Origin: Eubacteriales bacterium
GTDB taxonomy: Bacteria > Bacillota > Clostridia > Lachnospirales > Lachnospiraceae
Length of the DNA stretch: 49,585 nt
Reading direction: 5' to 3'
Assembly: GCA_030539055.1 (NCBI GenBank)
Contig: JAUNSV010000009.1
Location: 1 to 49,585, forward strand
A model generated the notes under the pieces. That model searched no databases and was not told where the DNA came from. It saw only the letters and a list, made by a program, of their open reading frames with translations. The number at the start of each line of letters is the position of its first letter. The first letter of the stretch is position 1. Shown piece after piece: positions 1 through 8,713 of this stretch. The position numbers and the translations under genes are program-made.

Positions 1-375
1 TTTTCCATTAAAAACATATAATATTCTTAGAAATTATAATAATTTTATATTTATTCCTATAATTTTTATAAAAATATAAAACAAATCCGAATTAAAGTAT
101 TGTAATATTTTTTTATAAATTTTTAATATTTCTCTTTAACATCCACATATACATAATTTATATTTCTAAATATCATTTTAATATTTTTCACACTATCTAT
201 ATTTACAATTTTGAATACTATATTTTACTATAATTTTATCTATATCTATATATATAATTTTGTATATTATTTTTTTAAAGTAATTTACCTACTTCCAATA
301 TTAAATATTTTTTATTATATTTTAATTTACTTCATATTTATATTCCAATTTCTGAATACCAAGCAAGTATTTTGC
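1..375. other. AT-rich region without a supported gene
   Basis: Nearly pure A/T sequence upstream of prfB. A 63-codon open frame at 211-402 is almost entirely Phe, Tyr, Ile and Leu with no ribosome binding site, as expected of random AT-rich DNA. A small inverted repeat (AAGCAA at 361-366, TTGCTT at 372-377) lies just ahead of the prfB promoter and touches its -35 box. It has no proper U-run, so I do not call it a terminator. I see no RNA gene here. Confidence 0.6.
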
Positions 376-403
376 TTGATATTTTATTTTTATATGTTAT
401 AAT
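376..403 (+). promoter_or_regulatory. Promoter for prfB operon
   Basis: A -35 box TTGATA (376-381) is separated by 16 nt from a perfect -10 box TATAAT (398-403). Transcription would start near 410, giving a short leader before the prfB ribosome binding site (GAAAGG, about 425-430). Only the match to the sigma-A consensus supports this. Confidence 0.6.
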
Positions 404-436
404 TTAATTCTTAATTTTAATATAGAAAGGGCTTTT

Positions 437-1573
437 ATGGTAGAATTAGATAATCTAAAAATTAATTTACAAAAATATGAAGCTATTTTACAAGAAATAA
501 ATGCTTCACTAAATTTGGATCAAAAAAAAGAAAGGCTTATAGAATTAGATAGAGCAATGGAAGAACCTACTTTTTGGACCAATATAGAAAAAGCAAATAT
601 GCTTTCCAAAGAAAGCTCAAATATAAAAAATGATATAAACACATTTAAAAATTTATCACAAGAGTACGAAGATATTTTTACAATGATAGAAATTGCAAAT
701 GAAGAAAATGATGCCTCACTTATTTCAGAAATAAAAAATATGGTTCAAGTTTTATCAAAAAAAATAGAAGATATGCGTACAAAACTTTTATTGTCTGGTG
801 AGTTTGATTCTTTAAATGCTATTATTAAATTGAATGCTGGTGCTGGTGGTACAGAATCTTGTGATTGGTGTTCTATGCTATACAGAATGTATAATCGTTT
901 TGCAGAATCTAAAGGTTACACATTTAAAGTATTAGATTATTTAGAGGGCGATGAAGCTGGTATAAAATCTGTTACTTTTGAAATATGTGGTGAATATGCT
1001 TATGGATATTTTAGATCAGAAAATGGTATTCATCGACTTGTTCGTATTTCACCATTTAATGCACAAGGAAAAAGGCAAACATCTTTTGTATCATGTGAAG
1101 TAATGCCAGACATAGAGGAAGATTTAGATATAGAAATAAAAGATGAAGACTTGAAAATGGATGTATACCGTTCTAGTGGTGCTGGTGGTCAGCACATCAA
1201 TAAAACTTCGTCTGCTGTTAGATTAACTCATATTCCTACTGGAATAGTAGTTGCTTGCCAAGAGGAAAGATCTCAATTCCAAAACAGAGATAAAGCTATG
1301 CAAATGTTAAAAGCAAAATTATTTATTATGAAAAAACAAGAAAATGACAAGATGTTACTTGGCATAAGAGGCGAGCAAAAGGAAAATGGCTGGGGTTCAC
1401 AAATTCGCTCTTATGTATTGCAACCCTATAGAATGGTAAAAGATCTTAGAACAGGAGAAGAAACATCAAATACGGAAAGCGTTCTAGATGGTAATATAGG
1501 AAAATTTATTTCTTCCTATTTAAAGTGGATTCAACTTGGCTCGCCCGATAGAAAAGTTCAAGCAGGTAATTAA
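437..1573 (+). CDS. prfB: Peptide chain release factor 2 (RF2)
   Basis: RF2 recognises UGA and UAA stop codons in the ribosomal A site and triggers hydrolysis of peptidyl-tRNA. The 378-residue product has the N-terminal helical domain, the SPF tripeptide (Ser205-Phe207) that reads the stop codon, and the catalytic GGQ motif (250-252) within GAGGQHINKTSSAVRLTH. The start follows a GAAAGG ribosome binding site. Unusually, there is no programmed +1 frameshift. The segment homologous to the usual CTT-TGA-C site near codon 25 reads TCA-CTA-AAT-TTG and is open throughout, so one frame encodes the whole protein. It is the first gene of a long plus-strand run; a MATE transporter gene begins 5 nt after its stop. 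Confidence 0.97.
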   Translation: MVELDNLKINLQKYEAILQEINASLNLDQKKERLIELDRAMEEPTFWTNIEKANMLSKESSNIKNDINTFKNLSQEYEDIFTMIEIANEENDASLISEIKNMVQVLSKKIEDMRTKLLLSGEFDSLNAIIKLNAGAGGTESCDWCSMLYRMYNRFAESKGYTFKVLDYLEGDEAGIKSVTFEICGEYAYGYFRSENGIHRLVRISPFNAQGKRQTSFVSCEVMPDIEEDLDIEIKDEDLKMDVYRSSGAGGQHINKTSSAVRLTHIPTGIVVACQEERSQFQNRDKAMQMLKAKLFIMKKQENDKMLLGIRGEQKENGWGSQIRSYVLQPYRMVKDLRTGEETSNTESVLDGNIGKFISSYLKWIQLGSPDRKVQAGN

Positions 1574-1578
1574 TTCAT

Positions 1579-2928
1579 ATGCATAATAAAGTATATAAAA
1601 AGATAGATGTTTTGAATCAATCATTATGGAGTGGAATATTTTTATTTAGTATTCCGCTCATTTTATCTAATTTACTACAAGTATTATTCAATATGGCAGA
1701 TGTTTGTGTGGTTGGAAAATTTGCAGGCTCCCTCGCTTTGGGTGCTGTAGGTTCAACTACTGTACTAATAACACTTACTACAGGGCTTTTAATTGGTATG
1801 GGTTCAGGTGTAAATGCTGTAGTAGCATTATACCTTGGAGCCAAAGACAACAAAAATGTTTCAAAAGCAATTCAATCATCATTTGTAATATCTTTTGTTA
1901 TGGGATTATTACTAATGGCTCTTTTTATTTTATTTTCTAAATCCATTTTACTTTCAATGGGTACAAAGAATGAATTAATTGATGATGCTTTATTATATTA
2001 TAGGATATATTTGCTAGGAACTCCTGCTTTATCATTATACAATTTCTCAGGATCTGTAATAAGTGCTTCTGGAGATACCAAAAGACCATTAAAATTTTTA
2101 TCAATAGGTGGTTTAGTAAATATTATTTTAAATCTAATATTTGTTATTATTTTTAAAATGTCAGTAGTTGGTGTAGCAATAGCTAGTATAGTGTCTCAAT
2201 ATTTATCATCATACTTATGTATGAATCATATAATAAAGACTAAAGAGAATTTTAATTTAAATTTAAAAGAATTAAAAATTGATAGAGTAATGGCACTAAG
2301 AGTACTTGCTATTGGTATTCCATCAGCTATTCAATATGCATTATTTTCTTTTGCAAATTTGTTTGTTCAATCAGCTGTCAATTCTTTTTCACATATATTT
2401 GTTGAGGGTAATGCAGCTGCTGTAAATGGTGAGAGTATTCTTTTTCAAATGATGGATGCAATTTATATTGCTTCAACTACATTCATAGCACAAAATTTGG
2501 GAGCAAAAAATAAAAATAGAATTTTAAAAGCTTATTGGATATGTATTTTTTACTCTTCTTTCTTGGGCCTTATTGGTGGAGTTTTAATTTATTTTTTTAG
2601 ATATCCATTTTTATCTTTATTTACAAATGATATTGAAGTAATTGAGGCTGGAACTGCAAGAATTATTGTAATGTTGTTATCATTATGGATATCACCTTTT
2701 ATGGATTGCTCAGCTGCCTGCTCTAGAGGTCTTGGAAAAGGAATTATGCCAGCTCTTTTTATTATTTTAGGTACAGTAGTTTTTAGATTAATATGGATTT
2801 TTTATGTATTTCCTAATAATCATAATATTTTTACATTATATTATTTATTTCCTATTTCATGGATTATCACTGGTATTATGGAAACAATATATTTCTTTTA
2901 TTGCTTTAAAAAAATAAAATTTACTTAA
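1579..2928 (+). CDS. MATE family efflux transporter
   Basis: Predicted cytoplasmic-membrane exporter of the multi-antimicrobial extrusion family, driven by Na+ or H+. The 449 residues form about twelve hydrophobic segments in two related halves. The N-terminal half has the family-typical start IPLILSNLLQVLFNMADVCVVGK, and the second half begins near residue 235 with GIPSAIQYALFSFANLFVQ. It lies 5 nt after prfB and 2 nt before the AtpZ-like gene, so co-transcription is likely. The substrate cannot be read from sequence: MATE proteins export drugs, dyes, metabolites or flavins. A second, divergent MATE gene lies at 9859. Family assignment is firm, function beyond efflux is not. Confidence 0.92.
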   Translation: MHNKVYKKIDVLNQSLWSGIFLFSIPLILSNLLQVLFNMADVCVVGKFAGSLALGAVGSTTVLITLTTGLLIGMGSGVNAVVALYLGAKDNKNVSKAIQSSFVISFVMGLLLMALFILFSKSILLSMGTKNELIDDALLYYRIYLLGTPALSLYNFSGSVISASGDTKRPLKFLSIGGLVNIILNLIFVIIFKMSVVGVAIASIVSQYLSSYLCMNHIIKTKENFNLNLKELKIDRVMALRVLAIGIPSAIQYALFSFANLFVQSAVNSFSHIFVEGNAAAVNGESILFQMMDAIYIASTTFIAQNLGAKNKNRILKAYWICIFYSSFLGLIGGVLIYFFRYPFLSLFTNDIEVIEAGTARIIVMLLSLWISPFMDCSAACSRGLGKGIMPALFIILGTVVFRLIWIFYVFPNNHNIFTLYYLFPISWIITGIMETIYFFYCFKKIKFT

Positions 2929-2930
2929 TA

Positions 2931-3197
2931 ATGAAAAAAAAAATATTTAAAACTTATATTTTAATATTACAATTAGGTATTACTATGATTAGCTCAATAG
3001 TAATAGGGCTAATTATTGGCTTATGTATTAAACATTTTTTCAAATTAGATATAATTATTATTTTTTTATTATTTGGCATAATATCTGGATTTATAAATTC
3101 ATATAAATTAATAAAATCAACTCACGATTTAGGAAAAAGTTCTATTTCTAAAAGCCTAGGAAGTGTAAAAAGTGAAATGGAAGATAAATTCAAATGA
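2931..3197 (+). CDS. AtpZ/AtpI-family small membrane protein
   Basis: An 88-residue protein with two transmembrane helices (about 11-34 and 39-60) and a charged C-terminal tail. The pattern LQLGITMISSIVIGLIIG, then a basic/Asp turn and a Gly-rich second helix ending GFINSYKLIK, resembles the AtpZ/AtpI accessory proteins of F0F1 ATP synthase, which help assemble or stabilise the c-ring or carry Mg2+. These genes normally head the atp operon. Here no ATP synthase gene is nearby and the neighbours are a MATE transporter and a YigZ protein. Its stop overlaps the next start (ATGA), suggesting translational coupling. The assignment rests on helix pattern and glycine placement and is moderately confident. 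Confidence 0.6.
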   Translation: MKKKIFKTYILILQLGITMISSIVIGLIIGLCIKHFFKLDIIIIFLLFGIISGFINSYKLIKSTHDLGKSSISKSLGSVKSEMEDKFK

Positions 3198-3844
3198 ATA
3201 TAATATTTAAGGAAGCGAATTTTGAATTAATAATTAAAAAATCAAAATTTATTTCGTATTCTTATCCTATATTTTCAGAAGAAGAGGCAATACAAAAAAT
3301 AAATATTATAAAAAAGAAGCATTATGATGCAAAACATAATACCTTTGCTTATATTATGGGAGAAGATGGGTCTATAATAAAATATAATGATGACAAAGAA
3401 CCACAAGGGACTGCAGGGAAGCCAATTTTAGATATAATGCATAATAATTTTTTAACTTACTCTCTTATTATTGTTACAAGATATTTTGGTGGTATATTAC
3501 TTGGCACATCAGGGCTAATACATGCATATAAAGATAGTGCAAAAGGTGTAATAAAAGAAAGTATTATTTTACCAATAAAAAAATCAATAAGAATAAAAAT
3601 ATTAATACAATATGATTATATCAATATAATAAAAAGATTTATTGATGAAGTATCAAAAAGAGATATTTATTTATTAAATGAATTGTATGAAGAAGAAGTA
3701 GAAATGTTATTTTCAGTAGATATTAATGAGATAGAATATTTTAATCAACAAATTATTAATTTAACAAAAGGAAAAATAAAATTTAATCAATTAGATATTA
3801 TAAATTATGTTTATTATGATAAAAAAGTACATATATTGAAATAA
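3194..3844 (+). CDS. yigZ: YigZ/IMPACT family protein
   Basis: A 216-residue member of the YigZ (UPF0029/IMPACT) family. The N-terminal IMPACT domain (about 1-115) has the family blocks KKSKFISYSYP, KHNTFAYIMG, the DDKEPQGTAGKPILD signature and VTRYFGGILLGTSGLIHAY. The C-terminal ferredoxin-like domain (about 135-205) is less conserved. Eukaryotic IMPACT modulates Gcn2 signalling; the bacterial proteins are thought to bind nucleic acid or ribosomes, but their role is unsettled. The gene overlaps the preceding AtpZ-like gene by 4 nt (ATGA) and is followed by a new promoter for typA. Confidence 0.92.
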   Translation: MNIIFKEANFELIIKKSKFISYSYPIFSEEEAIQKINIIKKKHYDAKHNTFAYIMGEDGSIIKYNDDKEPQGTAGKPILDIMHNNFLTYSLIIVTRYFGGILLGTSGLIHAYKDSAKGVIKESIILPIKKSIRIKILIQYDYINIIKRFIDEVSKRDIYLLNELYEEEVEMLFSVDINEIEYFNQQIINLTKGKIKFNQLDIINYVYYDKKVHILK

Positions 3845-3864
3845 TTTTCTTCATATGATATAAT
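3836..3864 (+). promoter_or_regulatory. Promoter for typA
   Basis: TTGAAA (3836-3841), a 17-nt spacer, then a perfect TATAAT (3859-3864). The -35 box overlaps the last codons of yigZ. A GAGAGG ribosome binding site precedes the typA ATG. This suggests typA, and perhaps purB and purA after it, can be transcribed independently of prfB. Confidence 0.72.
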
Positions 3865-3894
3865 TAAAAGTTCGTAAATTTAAGAGAGGAATAT

Positions 3895-5721
3895 ATGACA
3901 AATAGAGAAGATATAAGGAATATAGCTATTATTGCACATGTAGACCATGGTAAAACAACATTGGTTGATGAATTACTCAAACAATCTGGTACATTTAGAG
4001 AAAATCAAGAAGTAGCAATAAGAGTAATGGATTCAAATGATTTAGAAAAAGAAAGAGGAATTACTATTCTTTCAAAAAATACAGCAATAAATTATAAAAA
4101 TACAAAAATAAATATAGTTGATACTCCAGGTCATGCCGATTTTTCTGGTGAAGTAGAAAGAATATTAAAAATGGTAAATGGAGCTTTATTAATTGTTGAT
4201 GCATACGAGGGAGTTATGCCTCAAACAAGATTTGTGCTAACAAAAGCTCTTGCACTAAATTTACCTATTATGGTATGTATCAATAAAATAGATAGACCAC
4301 AAGCAAGACCAGAAGAAGTAGTAGAAGAAGTATTAGAACTGTTTTTGGAATTAGATGCACCAGACAGTCAACTTGATTGCCCATTTATTTTTATGTCAGC
4401 CAAACAAGGATTTGCAAAAAAGAATCTTTCAGATGAAAGTACTTCTATGATTCCACTATTTGATACAATTTTAGATTATATTCCATCTCCAAAAGGCGAT
4501 GAAAATGCACCATTCAAAATGCTTATTTCTACAATAGATTATAATGATTTTGTAGGAAGAATAGGAATAGGTAGAGTAGAAAATGGTTCAATCAAAATAA
4601 ATGATGAAGTGTATGTAGTTAATCATCATGATGAATCAAAAAAGAAAAAAGTAAGAATTACTAAATTATATATATTTGAGGGGCTAAAACGAGTAGATGT
4701 TCAAAATGCAAAATTTGGTGATATTATTGCTATTTCTGGTATAGAAGATTTGATTGTAGGAGATACACTTTGTAATCAAAATGATTTAACTCCTATGATC
4801 TTTCAAAAAATATCAGAGCCTACTATTTCTATGAATTTTTGTGTTAATGACTCTCCACTTGCTGGTACAGAGGGAAAGTTCATTACATCAAGACATATAA
4901 GAGAAAGGTTAATGAAAGAATTAAATACAGATGTATCTTTGAGAGTGGAAGAAACAGACTCTACAGATGTATTTAAAGTAAGTGGAAGAGGAGAGTTACA
5001 CCTTTCTATATTAATAGAATCTATGCGTAGAGAGGGATACGAATTTGCTGTGTCAAAAGCAGAAGTAATATATAAATTTGATGAAAATAATAAAAAATTA
5101 GAGCCTATGGAAGTCGCATACATAGATTTACCAGAAGAATTTTCTGGAGCAGTTATTCAAAAATTAACTATGCGTAAAGGTGTATTAAATAATATGACAA
5201 AAACAGCAAATGGTTATACAAGACTAGAATTTAATATTCCATCTAGAGGACTAATTGGATACAGAGGAGAATTTTTAACAGATACAAAAGGTAATGGAGT
5301 ATTAAATACTGTTTTTTCAAATTATGGTCCTTTTATGGGTGAATTAACATATAGACCAACTGGTTCATTGATTGCATTTGAAGCTGGAGAAGCAGTTACA
5401 TATGGTTTATTCAATGCACAAGAGAGAGGTTTATTATTTGTAAGCCCAGGCGAAAAAGTTTACTCTGGAATGGTTGTTGGTCAAAATCCAAAAGCAGAAG
5501 ATATAGAAGTAAATGTTTGCAAAATGAAACATCTTACAAATACAAGAGCCTCAGGTTCAGATGATGCATTAAAATTGGTACCAAAAAAAATAATGTCATT
5601 AGAGCAATGCCTAGAATTTATAGATACAGATGAATTACTTGAAGTAACTCCAAAATCTTTACGCATAAGAAAAAAGATTTTAGATCCAACACTTAGAAAA
5701 AGATCTGGTCAAAAAAAATAA
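3895..5721 (+). CDS. typA: Translational GTPase TypA/BipA
   Basis: Ribosome-associated GTPase related to EF-G and LepA that supports 50S assembly and growth under stress or at low temperature. The 608-residue product has the complete G domain: P-loop AHVDHGKT (14-21), switch I with RGITILSKN, G3 DTPGHADF (from about 76) and G4 NKID (about 130-133). It continues through the beta-barrel domain II, EF-G-like domains III and V, and the BipA-specific C-terminal domain containing SRGLIGYRGEFLTDTKG and the conserved lysine/arginine-rich end. Length matches the family. purB starts 3 nt after the stop, so the two are probably co-transcribed. Confidence 0.97.
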   Translation: MTNREDIRNIAIIAHVDHGKTTLVDELLKQSGTFRENQEVAIRVMDSNDLEKERGITILSKNTAINYKNTKINIVDTPGHADFSGEVERILKMVNGALLIVDAYEGVMPQTRFVLTKALALNLPIMVCINKIDRPQARPEEVVEEVLELFLELDAPDSQLDCPFIFMSAKQGFAKKNLSDESTSMIPLFDTILDYIPSPKGDENAPFKMLISTIDYNDFVGRIGIGRVENGSIKINDEVYVVNHHDESKKKKVRITKLYIFEGLKRVDVQNAKFGDIIAISGIEDLIVGDTLCNQNDLTPMIFQKISEPTISMNFCVNDSPLAGTEGKFITSRHIRERLMKELNTDVSLRVEETDSTDVFKVSGRGELHLSILIESMRREGYEFAVSKAEVIYKFDENNKKLEPMEVAYIDLPEEFSGAVIQKLTMRKGVLNNMTKTANGYTRLEFNIPSRGLIGYRGEFLTDTKGNGVLNTVFSNYGPFMGELTYRPTGSLIAFEAGEAVTYGLFNAQERGLLFVSPGEKVYSGMVVGQNPKAEDIEVNVCKMKHLTNTRASGSDDALKLVPKKIMSLEQCLEFIDTDELLEVTPKSLRIRKKILDPTLRKRSGQKK

Positions 5722-5724
5722 TTT

Positions 5725-7176
5725 ATGAAAAACAATAATACAAAATCAACATATGTAAGCCCACTTGCAAAAAGATATTCATCAAAAGAGATGTCTTATT
5801 TATTTAGTGAAGAAAAAAAAATTAAGACATGGAGGCTTTTATGGATTTCTTTAGCAAAAGCAGAAAAAAAATTAGGATTAAATATTTCAAAAGAACAAAT
5901 AGATGATTTAATAAAATATAAAAATGATATAAATTTTAATAAAGCAAATGAATACGAAAAAGAACTTAGGCATGATGTGTTTGCTCATATAAAAACATAT
6001 GGTGATATAGCTAAAAAAGCAAAAGGAATTATACATCTTGGAGCTACTTCTTGCTATGTAGGAGATAACACAGATATAATAATACAAAAAGAAGCACTAT
6101 TATTATTAAAATCAAAGTTACTATTATTAATTCAAATTTTATCTAAATTTTGTGATAAATATAAAAGCACTCCAACTTTATCATTTACTCATTTTCAACC
6201 AGCTCAACCAACAACAATTGGGAAGAGAGCTTCTTTATGGTTATATGATTTATATATAGACTTTAATGATTTATGTTTATTAGAAGAAAATATTAAATTT
6301 CTAGGTTGCAGAGGTACTACAGGAACAGAAAGCTCATTTTTGGAATTATTTAATGGTTCAAATAAAAAATGTATTGAGTTAAATGAATTAATAAAAAAAG
6401 ATTTTAATTTTAAAGAAATTCATCCTATATCAGCTCAAACATATACTAGAAAAATGGACTACAAAATTATGGCACTACTTTCTTCAATAGCACAATCATC
6501 ACACAAGTTTTCAAATGATTTAAGATTACTTCAACACTTAAAAGAAATAGAAGAACCATTCAATAAATTGCAAGTAGGTTCTTCTGCTATGCCTTACAAA
6601 AGAAATCCTATGAGGTGTGAGAGAATTGCTTCTTTAAGCAATTTTGTAATGAGTAATATTAATAACGCTCTTTATACAGCATCATCACAATGGTTCGAAC
6701 GCACTCTTGATGACTCAGCTAATAGAAGATTATCTATATCAGAGAGCTTTCTTGCTACAGATGGTATAATTAATTTATATATTAATATTTTAGATGGGCT
6801 TGTTGTAAATAAAAAAATGATAAATAAACATATTAATGAAGAATTGCCATTTTTAATCACAGAAAATATTATGATGAATGAAGTTACAAAATATCATAAG
6901 GACAGACAAAAAATTCATGAAGTAATAAGAAAACTTTCTATAGAAGCAGGCGAGCATATAAAAAAAGAAGGAAAAGAAAATAATTTAATAGAATTATTGA
7001 TAAAATCAAAAGATTTACATATAAATGAAGATGATATTAAAAAAATAATGAATCCCAATTTATACATAGGCAGGTCTAAAGAACAAGTAGAAGATTTTTT
7101 AAATAATTATATTAAGCCATTACTAAAAAAATATTCAAAAGAAAAATATAAAAACAAAATAATAATAGAAGTATAA
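5725..7176 (+). CDS. purB: Adenylosuccinate lyase
   Basis: Catalyses two fumarate-releasing steps of purine synthesis: SAICAR to AICAR, and adenylosuccinate to AMP. The 483-residue product belongs to the fumarase/aspartase superfamily. The signature loop SSAMPYKRNPMRCER lies near residues 285-299, with the conserved FTHFQPAQPTTIGKR block near 152-166 and HLGATSCYVGDNTD near 100. It is slightly longer than many bacterial homologues because of extra N- and C-terminal residues. It is 3 nt after typA and is followed by a small membrane protein gene and then purA, which makes the substrate of its second reaction, so the genes form an AMP-synthesis cluster. Confidence 0.96.
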   Translation: MKNNNTKSTYVSPLAKRYSSKEMSYLFSEEKKIKTWRLLWISLAKAEKKLGLNISKEQIDDLIKYKNDINFNKANEYEKELRHDVFAHIKTYGDIAKKAKGIIHLGATSCYVGDNTDIIIQKEALLLLKSKLLLLIQILSKFCDKYKSTPTLSFTHFQPAQPTTIGKRASLWLYDLYIDFNDLCLLEENIKFLGCRGTTGTESSFLELFNGSNKKCIELNELIKKDFNFKEIHPISAQTYTRKMDYKIMALLSSIAQSSHKFSNDLRLLQHLKEIEEPFNKLQVGSSAMPYKRNPMRCERIASLSNFVMSNINNALYTASSQWFERTLDDSANRRLSISESFLATDGIINLYINILDGLVVNKKMINKHINEELPFLITENIMMNEVTKYHKDRQKIHEVIRKLSIEAGEHIKKEGKENNLIELLIKSKDLHINEDDIKKIMNPNLYIGRSKEQVEDFLNNYIKPLLKKYSKEKYKNKIIIEV

Positions 7177-7191
7177 ATAATAAAGGAAAAA

Positions 7192-7431
7192 ATGGAAAAA
7201 AATTTGAATACACATACGAATAAAGTAACAAAATTAGAAAGAATAATAGCAATTTTAGCTCTGGTTTTAATTTTTATTTTTATTATTATTTCAATATATG
7301 GAGCTATAATTGGTAACGAAAAAATATTTTTAGGCTTCATTTTTGCAACTTTAATATTTTCTATTGCTTCACTACTTTTTGTATGGAAAAAAAGAAGAAG
7401 TATTAATAAAAATTTTTATCAAGGAGAATAA
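7192..7431 (+). CDS. Small two-helix membrane protein, unknown function
   Basis: A 79-residue protein with a short charged N-terminus, two hydrophobic helices (about 18-41 and 46-66) and a basic tail (KKRRSINKN), implying N-in/C-in topology by the positive-inside rule. An AAAGGA ribosome binding site precedes the ATG. It sits between purB and purA, 2 nt before the purA start, in a transcript otherwise devoted to AMP synthesis. I do not recognise a family. The tight spacing and good ribosome binding site support a real gene. A purine-related function would be guesswork. Confidence 0.7.
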   Translation: MEKNLNTHTNKVTKLERIIAILALVLIFIFIIISIYGAIIGNEKIFLGFIFATLIFSIASLLFVWKKRRSINKNFYQGE

Positions 7432-7433
7432 CT

Positions 7434-8711
7434 ATGACAACAGCAGTAGTAGGTGCCAATTGGGGCGATGAGGGAAAAGGTAAAATAACAGATATGTTGG
7501 CAAAAGATGCAGACATAGTTATTAGATACCAAGGTGGAGCAAATGCAGGTCATACTATAATAAATAATTATGGTAGATTTGCATTACATACTTTGCCATC
7601 TGGAGTTTTTTATGATCACACAACAAATATAATTGGCAATGGAGTTGCACTAGATATAACTAAATTTTGTGATGAAATGTCTAATTTAATTGATTTAGGT
7701 GTACCAACACCAAAAGTATTAATATCAGACAGAATTCAAATCGTAATGCCTTACCATAAAGAAATAGATTGTTTTGAAGAAGAAAGATTAAAAGGCGAAA
7801 TGTTTGGTTCTACAAAATCTGGTATAGCTCCTTTTTATTCCGATAAATATGCAAAAATTGGTTTTCAAGTAAGTGAACTTTTTGATGATGATATTTTAAT
7901 ACCACATTTAAAAAAAGTATTGGAAATAAAAAATGTACTATATGAAAATTTATATAATAAACCAAAACTTTCATTATGCGATATGGTAGAAAAAACACAT
8001 TATTATAGAGATGAAATAAAAAAATATGTGTGTGATACTAACGAGTTTTTGCAAGAAGCAATAAAATCAAATAAAAGAATTTTATTGGAGGGTCAATTAG
8101 GCACACTTAAAGACACAGATTTTGGAATATATCCAATGGTCACATCTTCTAATACTCTAGCTGGTTATGCATCTGTAGGAGCTGGTATTCCACCATATGA
8201 AATAAAAGAAATAATAGCAGTAACTAAAGCATATTCTTCTGCAGTAGGGCAGGGAGAATTTGTATCTGAATTATTTGGAACTCAAGGCGAAGAATTAAGA
8301 AAAAGAGGTGGAGACAAAGGCGAATATGGAGCTACTACACATCGCCCTAGAAGAGTTGGTTGGTATGATACAGTAGCATCAAGATATGGTGTAAAAACGC
8401 AAGGAGCTACTTGTGTTGCACTAACTGTATTAGATGTATTATCTTATCTTGATGAAATAAAAGTATGCGTTGCTTATAATATTAATGGTGAAGAAACAAA
8501 AAAATTTCCTACTACTCCTTTACTAAAAAAATCACAAGCTGTATATAAAACTTTTAAAGGCTGGAAGTGTGATATAAGAGGTATAAGAGAATATGATAAA
8601 TTACCAAAAGAATGTAAAGAATATGTAGAATTTATAGAAAAAGAAATAGATACAAAAATTAAATATATTTCAAATGGACCAGGAAGAGATGAAATAATAT
8701 ATAGGAGTTAA
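7434..8711 (+). CDS. purA: Adenylosuccinate synthetase
   Basis: Joins IMP and aspartate using GTP to form adenylosuccinate, the first committed step from IMP to AMP. The 425-residue product shows the N-terminal GANWGDEGKGKITD phosphate-binding loop, the NAGHTI block with the catalytic His, the STKSGIAPFYSDKYAKIG segment, LLEGQLGTLKD and the C-terminal TTHRPRRVGWYD and NGPGRDE motifs. The length is family-typical. The start follows AAGGAG. It is two genes downstream of purB and 2 nt ahead of alr, in a continuous same-strand cluster. Confidence 0.97.
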   Translation: MTTAVVGANWGDEGKGKITDMLAKDADIVIRYQGGANAGHTIINNYGRFALHTLPSGVFYDHTTNIIGNGVALDITKFCDEMSNLIDLGVPTPKVLISDRIQIVMPYHKEIDCFEEERLKGEMFGSTKSGIAPFYSDKYAKIGFQVSELFDDDILIPHLKKVLEIKNVLYENLYNKPKLSLCDMVEKTHYYRDEIKKYVCDTNEFLQEAIKSNKRILLEGQLGTLKDTDFGIYPMVTSSNTLAGYASVGAGIPPYEIKEIIAVTKAYSSAVGQGEFVSELFGTQGEELRKRGGDKGEYGATTHRPRRVGWYDTVASRYGVKTQGATCVALTVLDVLSYLDEIKVCVAYNINGEETKKFPTTPLLKKSQAVYKTFKGWKCDIRGIREYDKLPKECKEYVEFIEKEIDTKIKYISNGPGRDEIIYRS

Positions 8712-8713
8712 TA

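Noticed and set aside
211-402. 63-codon open frame upstream of prfB
   Set aside because: Composition is nearly all Phe, Tyr, Ile and Leu from AT-rich DNA, with no ribosome binding site and overlap with the prfB promoter.
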